Shown one piece after another: positions 11,989 through 23,628 of a stretch of 64,000 nt of DNA. Every line of letters begins with the position of its first letter. The first letter of the stretch is position 1. The notes beneath the pieces are model-generated. The model made no database searches and was not told where the DNA came from. It saw nothing but the letters and a program-made list of their open reading frames with translations. Source of the stretch: Septoria linicola. Lineage: Eukaryota; Ascomycota; Dothideomycetes; Mycosphaerellales; Mycosphaerellaceae. The position numbers and the translations under genes are program-made. The DNA lies in the NCBI GenBank assembly GCA_024114885.1, contig CP099427.1:2220001-2284000 (forward strand), given 5' to 3'.

Positions 11989-13941
11989 ATGGCCTCCGCC
12001 AAGCATGGCCATACGATACACATGACGCAGGAAGAGTCTGATCGTATGCGACAAACAGTGCAAACTCGACTGAAGAAGTGCAAAGAACTTCATGGCCAAC
12101 CTCGGAGCCCTCGAGAGCCCAAGGGCGCACTCAGCGAAGCAAAGCAGGCTGGGCTCATGGCTGACATGTCTGGCGAAATCCAGCCGGGCATGTCGGTATA
12201 CTCTGGTCGGGAGAACATTGTCGCGCTGGCTGTAGGGTCACCGTATCCTCCCTGTACGACTCCACTATCTGAGCTGAAGCCTATCTCGCTTGCCGAACTA
12301 CAACTCGACACACATCATGAAGGGCGTGTGCTCAGCGTCAAGAGAACTGGACCTGAAGTGCCGCTTGTGGCATACTCCTGGACTGTTGTTGAAGATGAAG
12401 CTGGTCACGTTGAGAGGCTGGAAGTCTATTTGCATAAAGCGAAACGAGGAGAGAACATGCTAGAGTCGACGAGGAACCTGAAGATCAAAGAACCTTATTT
12501 TACGATCAATGAGCAAGGTGAAGCTACAATCCGTGTCCAGCATCCTTCTGATATTGTGCGAATATCAAGTACAGAATTGGCAAAGACAGCGGAGAAGTGC
12601 AAAATTCGAGGAAATGCAGCATTAAAGCGACAGGAGTTTGTGGAGGCAGCAGAGCACTACGCGGAGGGCGCGCGGTTATGCGAAGGGAATGCTGCAGCGG
12701 AAGAGGCATTCAACTACGATCTCCATCGTAATCGCGCCCATGTGAACATTATCTTGAACCGGTGGGACGAAGCGAAAGCAGACGGTCTAGCAGCCATCAC
12801 TGGCCGAACAGATGACAAGTCTAAGTCGCTCGACAGTAAAGCCAACTTCCGAGCCGGAAGCGCCGCATACGCTCTTGGCCAATTTGAAGAAGCACAGAAA
12901 CTATTCGAAGCTGCACTCAAGCTCGCGCCAGAGGACAAGGAAGCTAAAATCTACCTCCGAAACATTGAAACCCGCCTTTCCGAACAATCAACCGGACAGT
13001 ACGATCTTGCCAAGATCCGGTCTCGAATTTCTCCTGCCAAATCCCGTGTGGATGCAGCGACCTTTACAGCAAACACTGTTTTTCGCGACAGTCCTATTGG
13101 TGGCCGAGGCCTCTTCACCACGCGAGACATCAAAGCCGGCGAGATCGTGCTTTGCGAAAAAGCCTTCTGCGTAGTATGGTCGCACGAAGCTGAAGCCTGG
13201 TCTGCCATGACATATGATGCACGAGACGACAAGATCCGTGTCTTCCCAGCTGGCATGACCAAAGTCCTTGTACAAAAGCTTCTGAACAATCCTTCCCAGA
13301 TATCGAAAGTGATGGATTTATTTGGCGACCATAAGAGCATCGGCAGCCAAGTCATCGAGACTGAGGATGGCCCTGTGGTTGACACTTTCCAGATTCACGA
13401 TATTGTTTGCCGGAACGCGTTTGGACCGGGAGCGATCTCCAATGGAGGGAACTATGGAGAGGAAGACGTTCGGACTGCCAGTACCGGCTTGTGGATCACA
13501 GCTGCATACGTCAATCACTCTTGTCTGTCAAATGCGCACAAGGAATACGTGGGCGATCTCATGATCCTGCGAGCAACCAAAGACATCAAAGAAGGCGAAG
13601 AAATCACACACACCTACAGCGAAGTTGCAGACTACGATGCTCGAGCTGCGGCGCTCATGACAACGTGGGGCTTCGAGTGTCAGTGTAAATTGTGCGAGGC
13701 CGAGAGACAAGATGGGAAAGAGTTGAGAGACAAGAGGCAGGAGTTGGCTGGTGAGGCTGCTGCTTTCATGGAGAGGGAGAACAGCCCCAAGACCGCGAAG
13801 AGGCTATCCGTTGCGAAGGCGGAGAAGATTGCGAAGAGTCTAAACGAGACTTACGATGAGAAGAGATATGAAGGACTGCCGAGGACGATGCTCGGTCCGC
13901 TTGTGGAGTGGTTGGAGCAGGCAAAGGGAAAGAAGCAGTAG
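11989..13941 (+). CDS. TPR and SET domain protein, SMYD-like protein methyltransferase
   Basis: 650 residues from the ATG at 11989; the frame extends five codons upstream to a TTG, which I do not use. Residues about 190-330 form tetratricopeptide repeats (GNAALKRQEFVEAAEHYAEG, then FRAGSAAYALGQFEEAQKLF). A SET domain follows at about 365-570: GGRGLFTTRDIKAGE near 369, the NHSCLSNA motif near 508, IKEGEEITHTY, and a post-SET cysteine cluster FECQCKLCEAE near 563. These are the SAM-binding and catalytic motifs of SET lysine methyltransferases. The TPR-SET order is common in fungal SMYD-like proteins, which may methylate histones or other proteins. The C-terminal ~80 residues are charged and helical. 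No intron is seen. Substrate unknown. Confidence 0.9.
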   Translation: MASAKHGHTIHMTQEESDRMRQTVQTRLKKCKELHGQPRSPREPKGALSEAKQAGLMADMSGEIQPGMSVYSGRENIVALAVGSPYPPCTTPLSELKPISLAELQLDTHHEGRVLSVKRTGPEVPLVAYSWTVVEDEAGHVERLEVYLHKAKRGENMLESTRNLKIKEPYFTINEQGEATIRVQHPSDIVRISSTELAKTAEKCKIRGNAALKRQEFVEAAEHYAEGARLCEGNAAAEEAFNYDLHRNRAHVNIILNRWDEAKADGLAAITGRTDDKSKSLDSKANFRAGSAAYALGQFEEAQKLFEAALKLAPEDKEAKIYLRNIETRLSEQSTGQYDLAKIRSRISPAKSRVDAATFTANTVFRDSPIGGRGLFTTRDIKAGEIVLCEKAFCVVWSHEAEAWSAMTYDARDDKIRVFPAGMTKVLVQKLLNNPSQISKVMDLFGDHKSIGSQVIETEDGPVVDTFQIHDIVCRNAFGPGAISNGGNYGEEDVRTASTGLWITAAYVNHSCLSNAHKEYVGDLMILRATKDIKEGEEITHTYSEVADYDARAAALMTTWGFECQCKLCEAERQDGKELRDKRQELAGEAAAFMERENSPKTAKRLSVAKAEKIAKSLNETYDEKRYEGLPRTMLGPLVEWLEQAKGKKQ

Positions 13942-14287
13942 ATAGGCCCCTACCTGATCATCGTCTCATTATCACAGCGCAGCAACTTCGCAGTCGGCTT
14001 CAAAAAATATTCCTCTAAGGTAGATCCTCGGCACCTAGTGAGGCGAGGTCTTCTGCATAGATGAACAAACATCAGAACCACTCAGGTAAGATTCGATAGA
14101 AGTTGAGTAAGTTTCGCATGTCGAAGCAACTCCCATCTCCATTACACTCTTTGTGGCTCAGCAGTCTGCTGACTTGCAAGAGTGTGGTCCGCCAATATAC
14201 TTCTGCTGCGCATAACCATCTTGATTTCAATTCCGGGTTCCTTTCATCTTGTTGCACATCCGATTGCACTGGACTTGAGCACGCACC

Positions 14288-14830
14288 ATGGTCGCTATCA
14301 AACTCCTCCTTATAGCCACCCTGGCTGCGCTCGCGCTGGCCAAGAAGGACCGATATGGGCCTCACGTCTTCACTGTCTAGCTCCAAAGATACCAGGACGC
14401 CACATGCCGCGACGCGATCGGCACGCGAGAGGGTCAAGTCGGAAACCAGAAACCCGTAGAGGCCAGCGGCGATTGTTACTCGTGGAATGGTGGAAAAGTC
14501 TTTGGGAGCTTCGGTTACACATGGAGGCCATTCGAATACTACGAGGCAGACCCAGTCGTCAATGATCCTCTCGAAACTGAAGCATACGATGCCAAGGATG
14601 GCAACAGGCATTGCAAAATGCAGCTCTGGGAGGAGGACGGTATATCCACAGGTCAATGACTGGAATAAGATCGCACAATATCAGAAGGTGTCCGGCGACG
14701 AGGAAGGCTCACCAGAGTCAGCAAAGAGCATGCGACTCGTGTGTCGCTTTTGGCGATTGTGTGCAGACCGATGTATCTGGAAAAAAAAAGGAAGAATGTC
14801 TGCAAGTAAGGTCTGCAGACGCAAACCAGC
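14288..14830 (+). pseudogene. Broken small secreted cysteine-containing protein gene
   Basis: The ATG at 14288 opens a classical signal peptide (MVAIKLLLIATLAALALA). The same frame then meets TAG at codon 31 (HVFTV-stop-LQRYQDATC), yet continues with clearly protein-like sequence for another ~90 codons: CYSWNGGKVFGSFGYTW and KDGNRHCKMQLWEEDG. TAG for CAG is a single C-to-T change. Coding character then moves to other frames: VNDWNKIAQYQKVSGDEE near 14653 and CDSCVAFGDCVQTD near 14730. At least two frameshifts or unrecognised introns would be needed. The product would have been a small cysteine-containing secreted protein of effector-like type. No family recognised. Confidence 0.55.
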
Positions 14831-15617
14831 ACATTTTGAACCCAAGTGTGAATGGTCGAGCTACCAGAATGGGCATAGAGAAGCCTCCTCGGACCACGTT
14901 GCGGCGGAATCAGCAAAATGCAGCGCCGCTGTAGCTTTAACTCTCTCGCATGCTACCGTTTGATACTGCATACCGTGCATACATCTGCAAAGCACGTTGT
15001 TCTTACATGTGGATGCGATCGGCTCTAGCCATGTGGTAAGCGACACGTGGGACAGTTTGTCCCCCGAAGGATGTTGTGCTACACAAATAGTTCGCTCTCC
15101 TCGTACACGCTGCTGCAGACTGCTGCTATCCGGCGCAAGGATGTCCGATTCTCTGCTTCTGTCGCGTTCCGCCGCTCCTGTGCTGATGCAGAGATGCCGC
15201 ACGCCACGGTGCATGCCGTGTCGCTTTTATGTCCGCCAAGTGGTTCTATTGGATCTGTGTTCTGAACGATGGCGATCATGTTTGCTGTCCCGTCCATACT
15301 CTTGCACAGCATCATGCCGACTTTCGCAGTCTCAAGGTTTTGTCAATGGCATTCTTCTGAATCTCACTGGTCCGTCTGACTGCCGATCTGACACGATAGC
15401 AGGGCATGAGGGCCAACAAGGAGTCGAGCAGGAAAGAGGAGAAGATCTGACTTGAGCTTTCCCCACTCTCCGTGAGACAGCCGAAAGACGGGAGAGCTGT
15501 GCTCACACCTCACAAGCCAAGTTCTCCGGCTTCTCCTTCTTGCTTCTGTCACTTGCAACGGGGGCAGCAAGTCCTGCAACCACGTCCATCTACTTCTCTG
15601 CATGCATGTCATAGGAT
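14831..15617. other. Intergenic, no supported gene
   Basis: Overlapping short frames on both strands, none with a recognisable domain. The last ~150 bp are presumably the promoter and leader of the membrane protein gene at 15618. Confidence 0.4.
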
Positions 15618-16766
15618 ATGGCCAACAATTTTGTGCGCGGTCCGCAGGGCGTGACCAACAATAATGACGAGGGAGACGAAGAAGGCCGGCCTTTTGGCGG
15701 ACCACAGCAATTTAGCGCCTATCTGTCGAGTATCTATGAACAAGCACAGGCTGCGACTGGCAGCATCAACGTTGTAACTCAGACCACCATGCAAGACGAT
15801 AGTACCATGACCGCGAGTCCCGACGATGGAACGATAGATATCTCCGATGTAGAGACTACGGATGGTCTACACAGCTTCACCGCTGAGCCATCGTCTTCCT
15901 CATATTCGAGCTATCCGGGAACGACTCTGGCGACGCAGACTTCGAGTCAGCTGCAACAGACATCTCCGCCGCAGAATACCGATACACCGCTTCTTCATGC
16001 AGCACAATCTGACGGCAACGATGATGGAGGATTATCGGACGGCCAGCTCGCAGCAGCCATTGCAGTACCCATCATCTTCACGGCACTGTTTTCCCTTCTT
16101 GCATTCCTGATCTTCCGCAGGAGAAGGCGATCATCGCAGAACCAGACTCGTCCGGACACGAGTAACAGCAACAGCAGCAGGAGTGCTGGGTTCTTCGGCC
16201 TGCGAGAGAAATGGGGAAGCCTGAAGAGCAGTGCCTCCTCCCAGCACAATGAGAAGTCCCCCGAGGTGTCTTCTGCTCACAACAATGCCTATATGACTGG
16301 TCTGGATACCTCATCAAGGGACACCACCTCTTCTCCTCACGACGAACCGCCTCCATATCCTGCCAACGATGCGCCAGTCCTTGCGCGCAACATGACCAAC
16401 TTCTCCCACCCACGGCCGTCTCAGGATCTTCATGCTGCTCCACCTGCACCAGCAGCGTCCGATGACTTCCGCACTCCCAATCCATCCTTCCTTCGCTCTG
16501 GACGACCAGGCTCGACGCGAAGCATCAACTCAGACGCATATTCCGACACAGCTTCTATCCACTCTGCTCGAGCAGCGAGAATGTCAGTCGGTACAGTCAT
16601 CCTGCCCGGGATGTATGCTGCGCATGGCGCGAACAAGAGCGGGAGTGAGGGTGACCCATTCGAAACACCCACGCCATCGCTGATGCTGGGACGAGGGAGA
16701 AGTCGACAGGACAGTGGAGAGAGCAAGGACAGTGGGAAGAGCAAGGAGAGCTTGGATGTGCGATGA
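15618..16766 (+). CDS. Single-pass membrane protein with Ser/Thr-rich ectodomain
   Basis: 382 residues, one exon. Residues about 45-145 are rich in Ser, Thr and Gln (SSSSYSSYPGTTLATQTSSQ), as in O-mannosylated fungal surface stalks. One transmembrane segment lies at about 150-172 (LAAAIAVPIIFTALFSLLAFLIF) and is followed by RRRRR, which predicts a cytoplasmic C-terminus. The tail of ~205 residues is polar and proline/serine-rich. There is no N-terminal signal peptide and no WSC or other cysteine module. The layout recalls Mid2/Wsc-type wall stress sensors, but the ectodomain lacks their hallmarks, so that is only an analogy. Confidence 0.75.
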   Translation: MANNFVRGPQGVTNNNDEGDEEGRPFGGPQQFSAYLSSIYEQAQAATGSINVVTQTTMQDDSTMTASPDDGTIDISDVETTDGLHSFTAEPSSSSYSSYPGTTLATQTSSQLQQTSPPQNTDTPLLHAAQSDGNDDGGLSDGQLAAAIAVPIIFTALFSLLAFLIFRRRRRSSQNQTRPDTSNSNSSRSAGFFGLREKWGSLKSSASSQHNEKSPEVSSAHNNAYMTGLDTSSRDTTSSPHDEPPPYPANDAPVLARNMTNFSHPRPSQDLHAAPPAPAASDDFRTPNPSFLRSGRPGSTRSINSDAYSDTASIHSARAARMSVGTVILPGMYAAHGANKSGSEGDPFETPTPSLMLGRGRSRQDSGESKDSGKSKESLDVR

Positions 16767-16920
16767 TTTGGCCGTCCATCGAAAGGGCGATGAGCAGAAA
16801 AACCAGAAAAGGAGGATGAATGTTCGTGTATATTGTACAATGTCTGGCATTTTATGTTTCAGCGATGGCGCTCGGGAGTAATTTGTGGACAAGCATTTCA
16901 CGCAAGCTGAGTCCCTGATG

Positions 16921-16970
16921 GGATGGGATGAGATGAGACGAGATGAGATGAGACGAGATGAGATGAGACG
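16921..16970. repeat. Short GATGAGATGAGAC minisatellite
   Basis: Tandem imperfect copies of a 13-16 bp GATGAGATGAGAC-type unit in the 3' flank of the membrane protein gene. Confidence 0.8.
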
Positions 16971-17417
16971 TTGAAACGGCCGCTCGGTACTTGCGAAGAG
17001 ATCGGAATCGACATTATCACAGGACATGAAGAGTATGATAGCTATCCTAACGTCAAATGTCTAGTTAGTTGTCGATCTGCCTCCTTCCTTCTCTGACATA
17101 CACTCGATCTCGCTGACATCCGTACGACCAGGGAAGCGACGATGTGGCTCGGGATGACGCTGACACGAAGCTATCGACCAGGAACCGTAGATAAGGGGAA
17201 GAGCTTCATCCTGGTCAACCACATCACTGCACCGTTGCAGAACAATTTAGCACAAGGGTGCACAATCAAGCACAACTGTCTCACTGTCGTCGTGCTCGTC
17301 TCCTAGATCCAGTCATTCGTTTTCGATCTGAGTATGAATGCAGCATACGATAGTGAATGATCTCGAGAGTTGCGACAAAAAATTGGATGTACTGTCTCTA
17401 CACATCTAAAGAGTCGT
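16971..17417. other. Intergenic between convergent genes
   Basis: No gene seen; holds the 3' flanks of the genes ending at 16766 (+) and 17418 (-). Confidence 0.5.
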
Positions 17418-19838
17418 TCAATTCGACGCGTTCCGACGCAGGACTTTATTCCTAAGTCCACCAGCACCAGTCACCGTAGCCACAGGAGCAACATACTCCG
17501 GCTCTGCAATGCCAAACACTCCTCGCGCATCTCCCGAGACAATATGTCCGTAGACGACTTGCTGCTGTCCGCAGCGCTGCATGACTTGCTCAATGTCGCC
17601 ATTTTCCGCTCGAGCGGTCATGGGAGAGCGAAAGGCATGTGCGATCTCGAAGGGTGAGAGTGCGACCTGATGGGTGAGTACCGCATCAGACATGCTCTTA
17701 TGTGATTTTGCTTCCGGTGTATGGGCTGGGTTTTACGTACCTTTCTGCCGAGATGCCAGAAGCGCCAATAGACTGGAAGGACGCAGATGATGCAGAAGAT
17801 GGTCGACGCCATAGCGCCAAACATGTACTCGTAGCGCGTCTTGTAGTGGATACTTTCCGTGTAGATTGTTGCAGGGTAAGATTTCTTCAGTGCTTCAGCA
17901 TTGTTACTGCTGTCGCCGTTGCTGATGTCAAGAGCCAAGGCGAACCTACAGCACAAAATGTTAGTCGATGATACAAAGAATGCCTCGAAGGTTGCGATGT
18001 GATCTCAGAGAGTGCCACGATTCGCTTCTAGCATTGGCGGTGTGTTCGGTCTTGGTCCATATTCCGACAGACTTACATTATCTGATTGATGGATGTCAAG
18101 ACACTCTGCACTTGCTTGTTGGCCACACGCTCCGGCTGCATTGGGTCATTGAAGTGGAAGCCACACTCTTGAGGTCCTGGCAGGTTGAGGAGAGATTGCG
18201 GCGCATTTCCGGTCTGGTACAACAGGTAGCCAGGATATGCATCCCACGTCAAGTTCGAGCTGCCACCAAGATACATGTTGAGCCCGACGTGAAGACCAGA
18301 TAGCCTTGATCCGAAATCAGTACCAAGAGTCTTGTCCTCGAAAATGTCGTTGTAGCGCACGACTGAGAAACCATCTTGCTGTCGCAAGGTAGAGTTGTAC
18401 GTGGGGGCATATGTGGCATTGTTGTAGGCCTTCTCCGGAAGCAAGGATATGCCGACCTCGCGATGGCCGCCTTCGTAGTTCTGCAGCATGACGGGATATC
18501 TCACTATAGCGGGTCGCAAGACACAGTTCTGCTCGTATCGCGTGCCGGGACACGTGATCTCTGTACTTTCGCTGCCATCAATGTTCTTGACCTGGGTCAC
18601 TTGGTCTGCACTTTGTGTCCACATGGCGTGCAGGGTAAGATTGGCTTGCGTGTAGCAGTCACTGTTGTAAGCATCTGCGCCGATACAAGATTCGGGAATC
18701 ACAGGCTCAGCCTCGGCAGATCATGGACCACTCCGAAGGTATCTGAACCTCGAGTTCTGCGTGTCGAAACTCACATTGAAAGCATCGGCGTCCTCCCGAA
18801 CATGGGAGCCAGAATCGCTGCGCTCGCCCTGATCATTGACGGTGTAGCCCTTGGAGGACATAAGCTGCGTCCGATTTTGTATGATGATTCACTTACCATG
18901 ACGTCCTTGTTCCACGCAATAGGTCTTGATACCGTATCGGAGCACTCAAATGCAAATCCTGCTGCTTCGACTTCCAGAAAGCAGGTGGCGTTTTGACAGC
19001 CTTCGAACTTGCTATATGGCAGCAGCGCCGGATGGCTGTCCCACAGAATCAAGTCGCTTCCAAACCAGCTGCTTATCAGTAAGGGTATTTGTGACCGATC
19101 AACACGCCTTCCAGTGATCGGGATGCTGGTGTTAGCCCAGGTTTGGATTTGTTGAGAGCGGTCAGGCTTGTCTGGCTCTATAACTGTGGTCGTAGCTGAC
19201 TGCATCAGAACGCCGTCGATGATGGTGGACTTGGCGGCAAGTGCCGCCAAAGAAATTACGTTGAATGCGTTGCCCGCCAGAGCAACATCCTTGATACTGT
19301 GACTGAACTCCCAGGATTTATGTAGTTGCTTGATCGTTGCACCCTTCATGGCCTTTCTCCACCAAGCGATCGCGACGCCGTTGGCGATAGCCAACGAGAA
19401 GGCAAGATTCGAAACGTTGTTGAGAATGGAGAGAATGACGGACGGGCGGATTTGCTTTGGCCAACGGTCTGCTGTCAGGCCATTATCGCGCATCTGCTTC
19501 CAGGACTGGTCACCTTGTGCTCTGCCATCAGAGACCACAAGAACGATGATGCATGCCACGAGGCACACAACGACCGTCGTCAGTGCGCCGAAGCCTAGCC
19601 ACCTGCATGATCGAAACGTAGTCAGTGAGTGGAAAAAGGGGTTAGTAAGTTTGCCTTCGTACGGAAATCGTGACACGAAGCCAGGCTTCCAGTGCGCCTC
19701 TGTACGTCGCACAGGATCGCCTTCGGTCTCTTCCCACTCGGACACTGGTTGTATCTGTTCTTCTGGGCCTTTCTTCTCCTCATGGTAGTATGGCACAGGA
19801 GGCGCTGCGCCCAGAGTGTGATGTTCTTGAGAGTGCAT
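17418..19838 (-). CDS. DUF3176-family membrane protein, six exons
   Basis: My model splices 19838-19663, 19602-18897, 18849-18775, 18711-18077, 17945-17741 and 17666-17418 into 681 residues with all junctions in frame. The 60-nt first intron (GTACGA...TGCAG, branch CTGAC) joins RFP to WLGFGALTT, the family's first transmembrane segment. DUF3176 hallmarks follow: RPSVILSILNNVSNLAFSLA and VAIAWWRKAMKGATIKQLH. A second hydrophobic segment lies near the end of the fifth exon (FGAMASTIFCIICVLPVYW). The region between them has several Cys and N-glycosylation sequons and is probably lumenal or extracellular. The 47-nt second intron uses an AAG acceptor; the 63-nt third intron (GTGAGT donor) removes an in-frame TGA at 18721-18723. 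Family function unknown. Confidence 0.8.
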
Positions 19839-20668
19839 CCTGCTTGGAACGAAACCTGAGTGCAGGTAGGCTGGCGCAACGCATGCTGAGCAGAGCGGGA
19901 GACTATATCTTGCTCTTGATACACTTTCCTGAAACAGACATCCTATTCTGCACGTGTACTTCGCAGTGTGATGTGAAGTGGGCTGCATCGACCTCGCTCA
20001 CACCGAGGACTCTGTCGCGTGCCATGCGGCAGACCATTGGGCAGTTGGCGCTGCATAACATCCACGACTCGCTTGCTGAAGCTCGAGGCTCAAGCCACAA
20101 GCTGAAGAGTGCAATCCAGAAGCAGCAAGATTCCTTGTCTCCTGCACGTTGTTCTAGTCAGACCACTGCCTAGAGGTGGGGTGCATGTGGCTTTCTCTTG
20201 GCGATCAGCTCGTCCGGGCTTGTGCAGTGCATGATGTGCATACTGCGCAGGTCGTCTGACTGGAACTTCCGAGCGAAAGATAGGATACTGATGGCCTCAA
20301 AGGTGCAGTTCGGGCTCGCGGGCGTTCTTGCGTGTGTTCTCGGGTCTAGAATCTATCTATGCCTGGTTCGGGCTGAAGATGCACATCGCAAATTGGACAT
20401 AGACTCATTGACTCAAGTCGAGCTTGAGCTGCTCACTCAATGTAGTGTATAGATATCCACAATGTGCAAGCACTGATCTGATTAGAAGGGAAAGAGGAAG
20501 AGGAAGAGGAACGGCAGTAGAAGGAGGGAGGGAAGTGGAGCTACTTTGATGCTTGGCACTGCCGACTCCAGGCATCCAGCGATTTCGCGCCTGAGAATGG
20601 AATGAGGCTGTTTCTCTTCTGCACCCACAACGGTCAAGCTCAATAATCTTTCCCGGTCACCACTTTCC
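19839..20668. other. Divergent intergenic region
   Basis: Lies between the starts of the DUF3176 gene (-) and the NYN gene (+). Contains a purine-rich tract at about 20485-20535. No additional gene supported. Confidence 0.5.
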
Positions 20669-21619
20669 ATGACAGTCGGCCATAAAGAGCATCGAATGAA
20701 GTCCACCGACCATGTTGCCGTCCTCATCGACGGTGACAATGTCTCTTCCAAGATTATTGCCGGCTTGTTGACGGAAGTCGCCAATTATGGCACTGCAAGC
20801 GTCAGACGCATCTACGGCGACTGGACAAGTCCACAGATGAAGAGCTGGAGGGAGTGCTTGCTCGAACACTCCATCTCACCTATCCAGCAGTTCGCATACA
20901 CGACCGGTAAGAATGCGACTGATGGCGCCATGATCATTGACGCGATGGACCTGATGTACACTGGCCGCTTCTCCAGTTTCTGCATTGTCTCTAGCGACAG
21001 CGACTTTACGCGCCTTGCAGCTCGAATCCGTGAGCAAGGAATCACTGTCTACGGCTTTGGGAACAGAAATAACACTCACCGAGCTTTCGTGGCAGCATGC
21101 AACGAGTTCGTATATTTTGATGTGCTACCTGTCCAGAACGCAAAGGCAGACGAAGCCCCAGCAGCCTTGCGACCTGATCAGCGAGCTTCTCTCGACTCTG
21201 CCATGCGAAGGCTCTCTGGCCCGTCTGCATCCAGCATTACGGCGGGACAGATACAACGAGACCCCGGTCCACGGCCGCCTCCATCTATGACTAGAGCGCA
21301 CCACGCGATACCTGAAAGGTCCTTTGAGCTGCCATTAAGGCCATCTTCTGCTCAAAATCAGCCAGAGCCAAGACCATTGGACGATGCTGCGCTGGACGCG
21401 ATCAGACAAGCAATTGTGAACACCACACCGTACGAAGGCGACTATGTGAATCTGGCTGAGGTTGGTAACCATCTTGTCAAGATTTCGCCTAGCCTCAATG
21501 CTCGCAACTATGGCTACCTCAAACTTCGCGAATTCATCAATGCTTCCGGGCTCGTGGACTCGAAGATGAAACCGATGCCGGCGGGTCCAGCAGTCGCCCT
21601 AGTCAGACTCAAGTCGTAG
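20669..21619 (+). CDS. NYN domain nuclease-like protein with C-terminal OST-HTH/LOTUS-like domain
   Basis: 316 residues, one exon. Residues about 15-150 form a NYN/PIN-like fold: VAVLIDGDNVSS (acidic residues at about 21 and 23), KNATDGAMIIDAMDLMY, and CIVSSDSDFTRLAARIREQG. The spaced aspartates are those expected to bind metal in this ribonuclease superfamily. A proline-rich linker (about 165-235) leads to a winged-helix segment at about 240-305 (LAEVGNHLVKISPSLNARNYGYLKLREFI), typical of OST-HTH/LOTUS domains that bind RNA or partner proteins. Similar two-domain proteins occur in bacteria and eukaryotes and are thought to act in RNA processing. The partner RNA here is unknown. A second in-frame ATG at codon 10 is an alternative start. 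Confidence 0.88.
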   Translation: MTVGHKEHRMKSTDHVAVLIDGDNVSSKIIAGLLTEVANYGTASVRRIYGDWTSPQMKSWRECLLEHSISPIQQFAYTTGKNATDGAMIIDAMDLMYTGRFSSFCIVSSDSDFTRLAARIREQGITVYGFGNRNNTHRAFVAACNEFVYFDVLPVQNAKADEAPAALRPDQRASLDSAMRRLSGPSASSITAGQIQRDPGPRPPPSMTRAHHAIPERSFELPLRPSSAQNQPEPRPLDDAALDAIRQAIVNTTPYEGDYVNLAEVGNHLVKISPSLNARNYGYLKLREFINASGLVDSKMKPMPAGPAVALVRLKS

Positions 21620-23628
21620 CGAGGATTGTGTCTAAGCTTGTGCTTCAACCACATCGTATATAGGGCGGATGGAACTGCTCCACAAGATCTCTTTGGGAAG
21701 AACGACCGCCCAAAGCTGGTGAATGCAGTATAGAGGTTCAGTTCCAAGTATATGCCTCTCGTGATTGACGCCAAATTTCGAGTCCCGCTCGACGAGCAAG
21801 ACAAACTTAACAACAAGGTCCGCGGGATAAGACCTGTTGTCTACTCAAGACTACAGATGGACTGCAAACCCAAGCTCTGCAAATCCAAGCTCGTTCTCCA
21901 GTCTTTCTCGCCTGCACGTCAGCCTTTGGATTTGCAGCATACTTGCTCACAGATCTGCGCAATACGCTGCCGTGGAGGCCAACTTCAATAGCTAGTGTCG
22001 CGAGGTTGCTCGCAGGGTCGGATCTATGTGATCTAGGGAAGGGAGTCATGCCAGAAGGTGCTGGGATGATGATTAGCGCGGGGCTGGAGAAGCATCGCTT
22101 TGTCGCACATCTTGGCTGGCGGTCTCGTAGCACAGATAGGTCCACAGAAGAAGCCGTAAGGCATGATCAGGAGGGCCTTAAGCAAGATGAAAGCATCAAT
22201 AGCAACGAGATCATACAGAGATGTTTTGACATTGATATTGGGATATTACAGCACCTTGACTTCAGAGTGGTGGAAACTTCGGCTTTGAAGCAAAAGACTT
22301 CTGCGTTGTGGCATAGGAGGTCTTTGGAACGGTAGCATGGTCTGGACAAGGCCCATCGTTGTCCACGTGAGGCCAACAAGGGCTGTCTTTAGCAGAGCGT
22401 TGGAGGAGCCCGGTGCATTATCGAGCTTCTGTAGATGATTTGAGGAGAACTCGTCTGCAGCTTTGGCAGTTTGTGTGTGAGTCAGTGTCTGTACTCTCAA
22501 GGAGCACGAGAACAAAGAGCTCCAAGCCATAATTTAGTCAAGCGTTGGTGGAAGAATCTGAGAAATGTCGTTCGCGGTGGCGTGGAAATGAGTGTATCCT
22601 GTGCAAATGTCAAAATATTAGGCGTCTCCAGTATGGAGAAACAAGTAGCGAAGCAGAGTAGACTGGCGTCTAGAACACGGTCAGAGTCCTGAGGCGTTGG
22701 TCTTCGGAGGCCCGAGGAAACAGCAGAAATACTTTAGCCTGGACTGACCCGAGAAGTACGCCACTTTCACCTCTTCTACTCAAGCCATACGAGCAATGTG
22801 ACTAGGAAGAAACCACCAATTGCGGTTGCTCCTGCTGGTCAGAAGACTATGTGTAGCGCAGCCCAATGTAAGTATGTGGCATGTTCGTGAAAGGTGTGTG
22901 TACACTGGCATCTGTGAGCAGGGTGATTTCCTCACGACGTTTACAGAACATAGAGTCCCCACTTCAATATTGACTGCCAACAACAAGAAGCACAGTACCA
23001 AGCAGGATCCGGCAAAGCATTTGTTCTCTAAGCTGTGTCTAGGCGTCTTTTCGTGGACTCAACTCCCTGTCAATTCGTTGTGGACGGAAAATCTCGTTGC
23101 CGTGTCAAGAAGCCAAGCTAGCCAAGTCTGGGGTATAGAACCATTCATCCCCAGCCGTACAGTAGCGTCACGCATGCAGGAACGTCCTATCCGTGGCCGA
23201 TTCGTGGCCTAGTAGCATTTCTCAAATGCCTACCGACGAACATTGCGGTTGAAAATGAATCTCGATCCTGCTACTCCATGCAAGCTCTCCATAGATCACC
23301 CGGTCGAACCACGTGGACATCACTCGTCGGTCCTAGCGTCCGAACTCCAGATTCCTCACCAGCGCCGCGGTCTTGGGGCTTGGCTGAAGGATTCTCTGTG
23401 CCCCCGGGATGGCGTGCGGCTCCACGTCCCGAGTTCACCCATGGGGTCTGAGATTGGAGGAATTGGAGAATATCCGGAATTCGCAACGCCACAACTTGGC
23501 AAGATGGTGGACCAATCTTGGTCCAGATGCGACAAAGACTTGACCGAGATGATAAAGCCGCCAGCAACCCCGGCAGAAGATTTGTTGTTTCACCATCGTT
23601 GTTCACTGCTTTCGCAACAGCCTCCAGG
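21620..23628. other. Two-kilobase intergenic region
   Basis: Only short overlapping frames on both strands; no domain, signal peptide or intron-consistent gene seen. The proximal part presumably holds the promoter of the sugar transporter. Confidence 0.45.
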
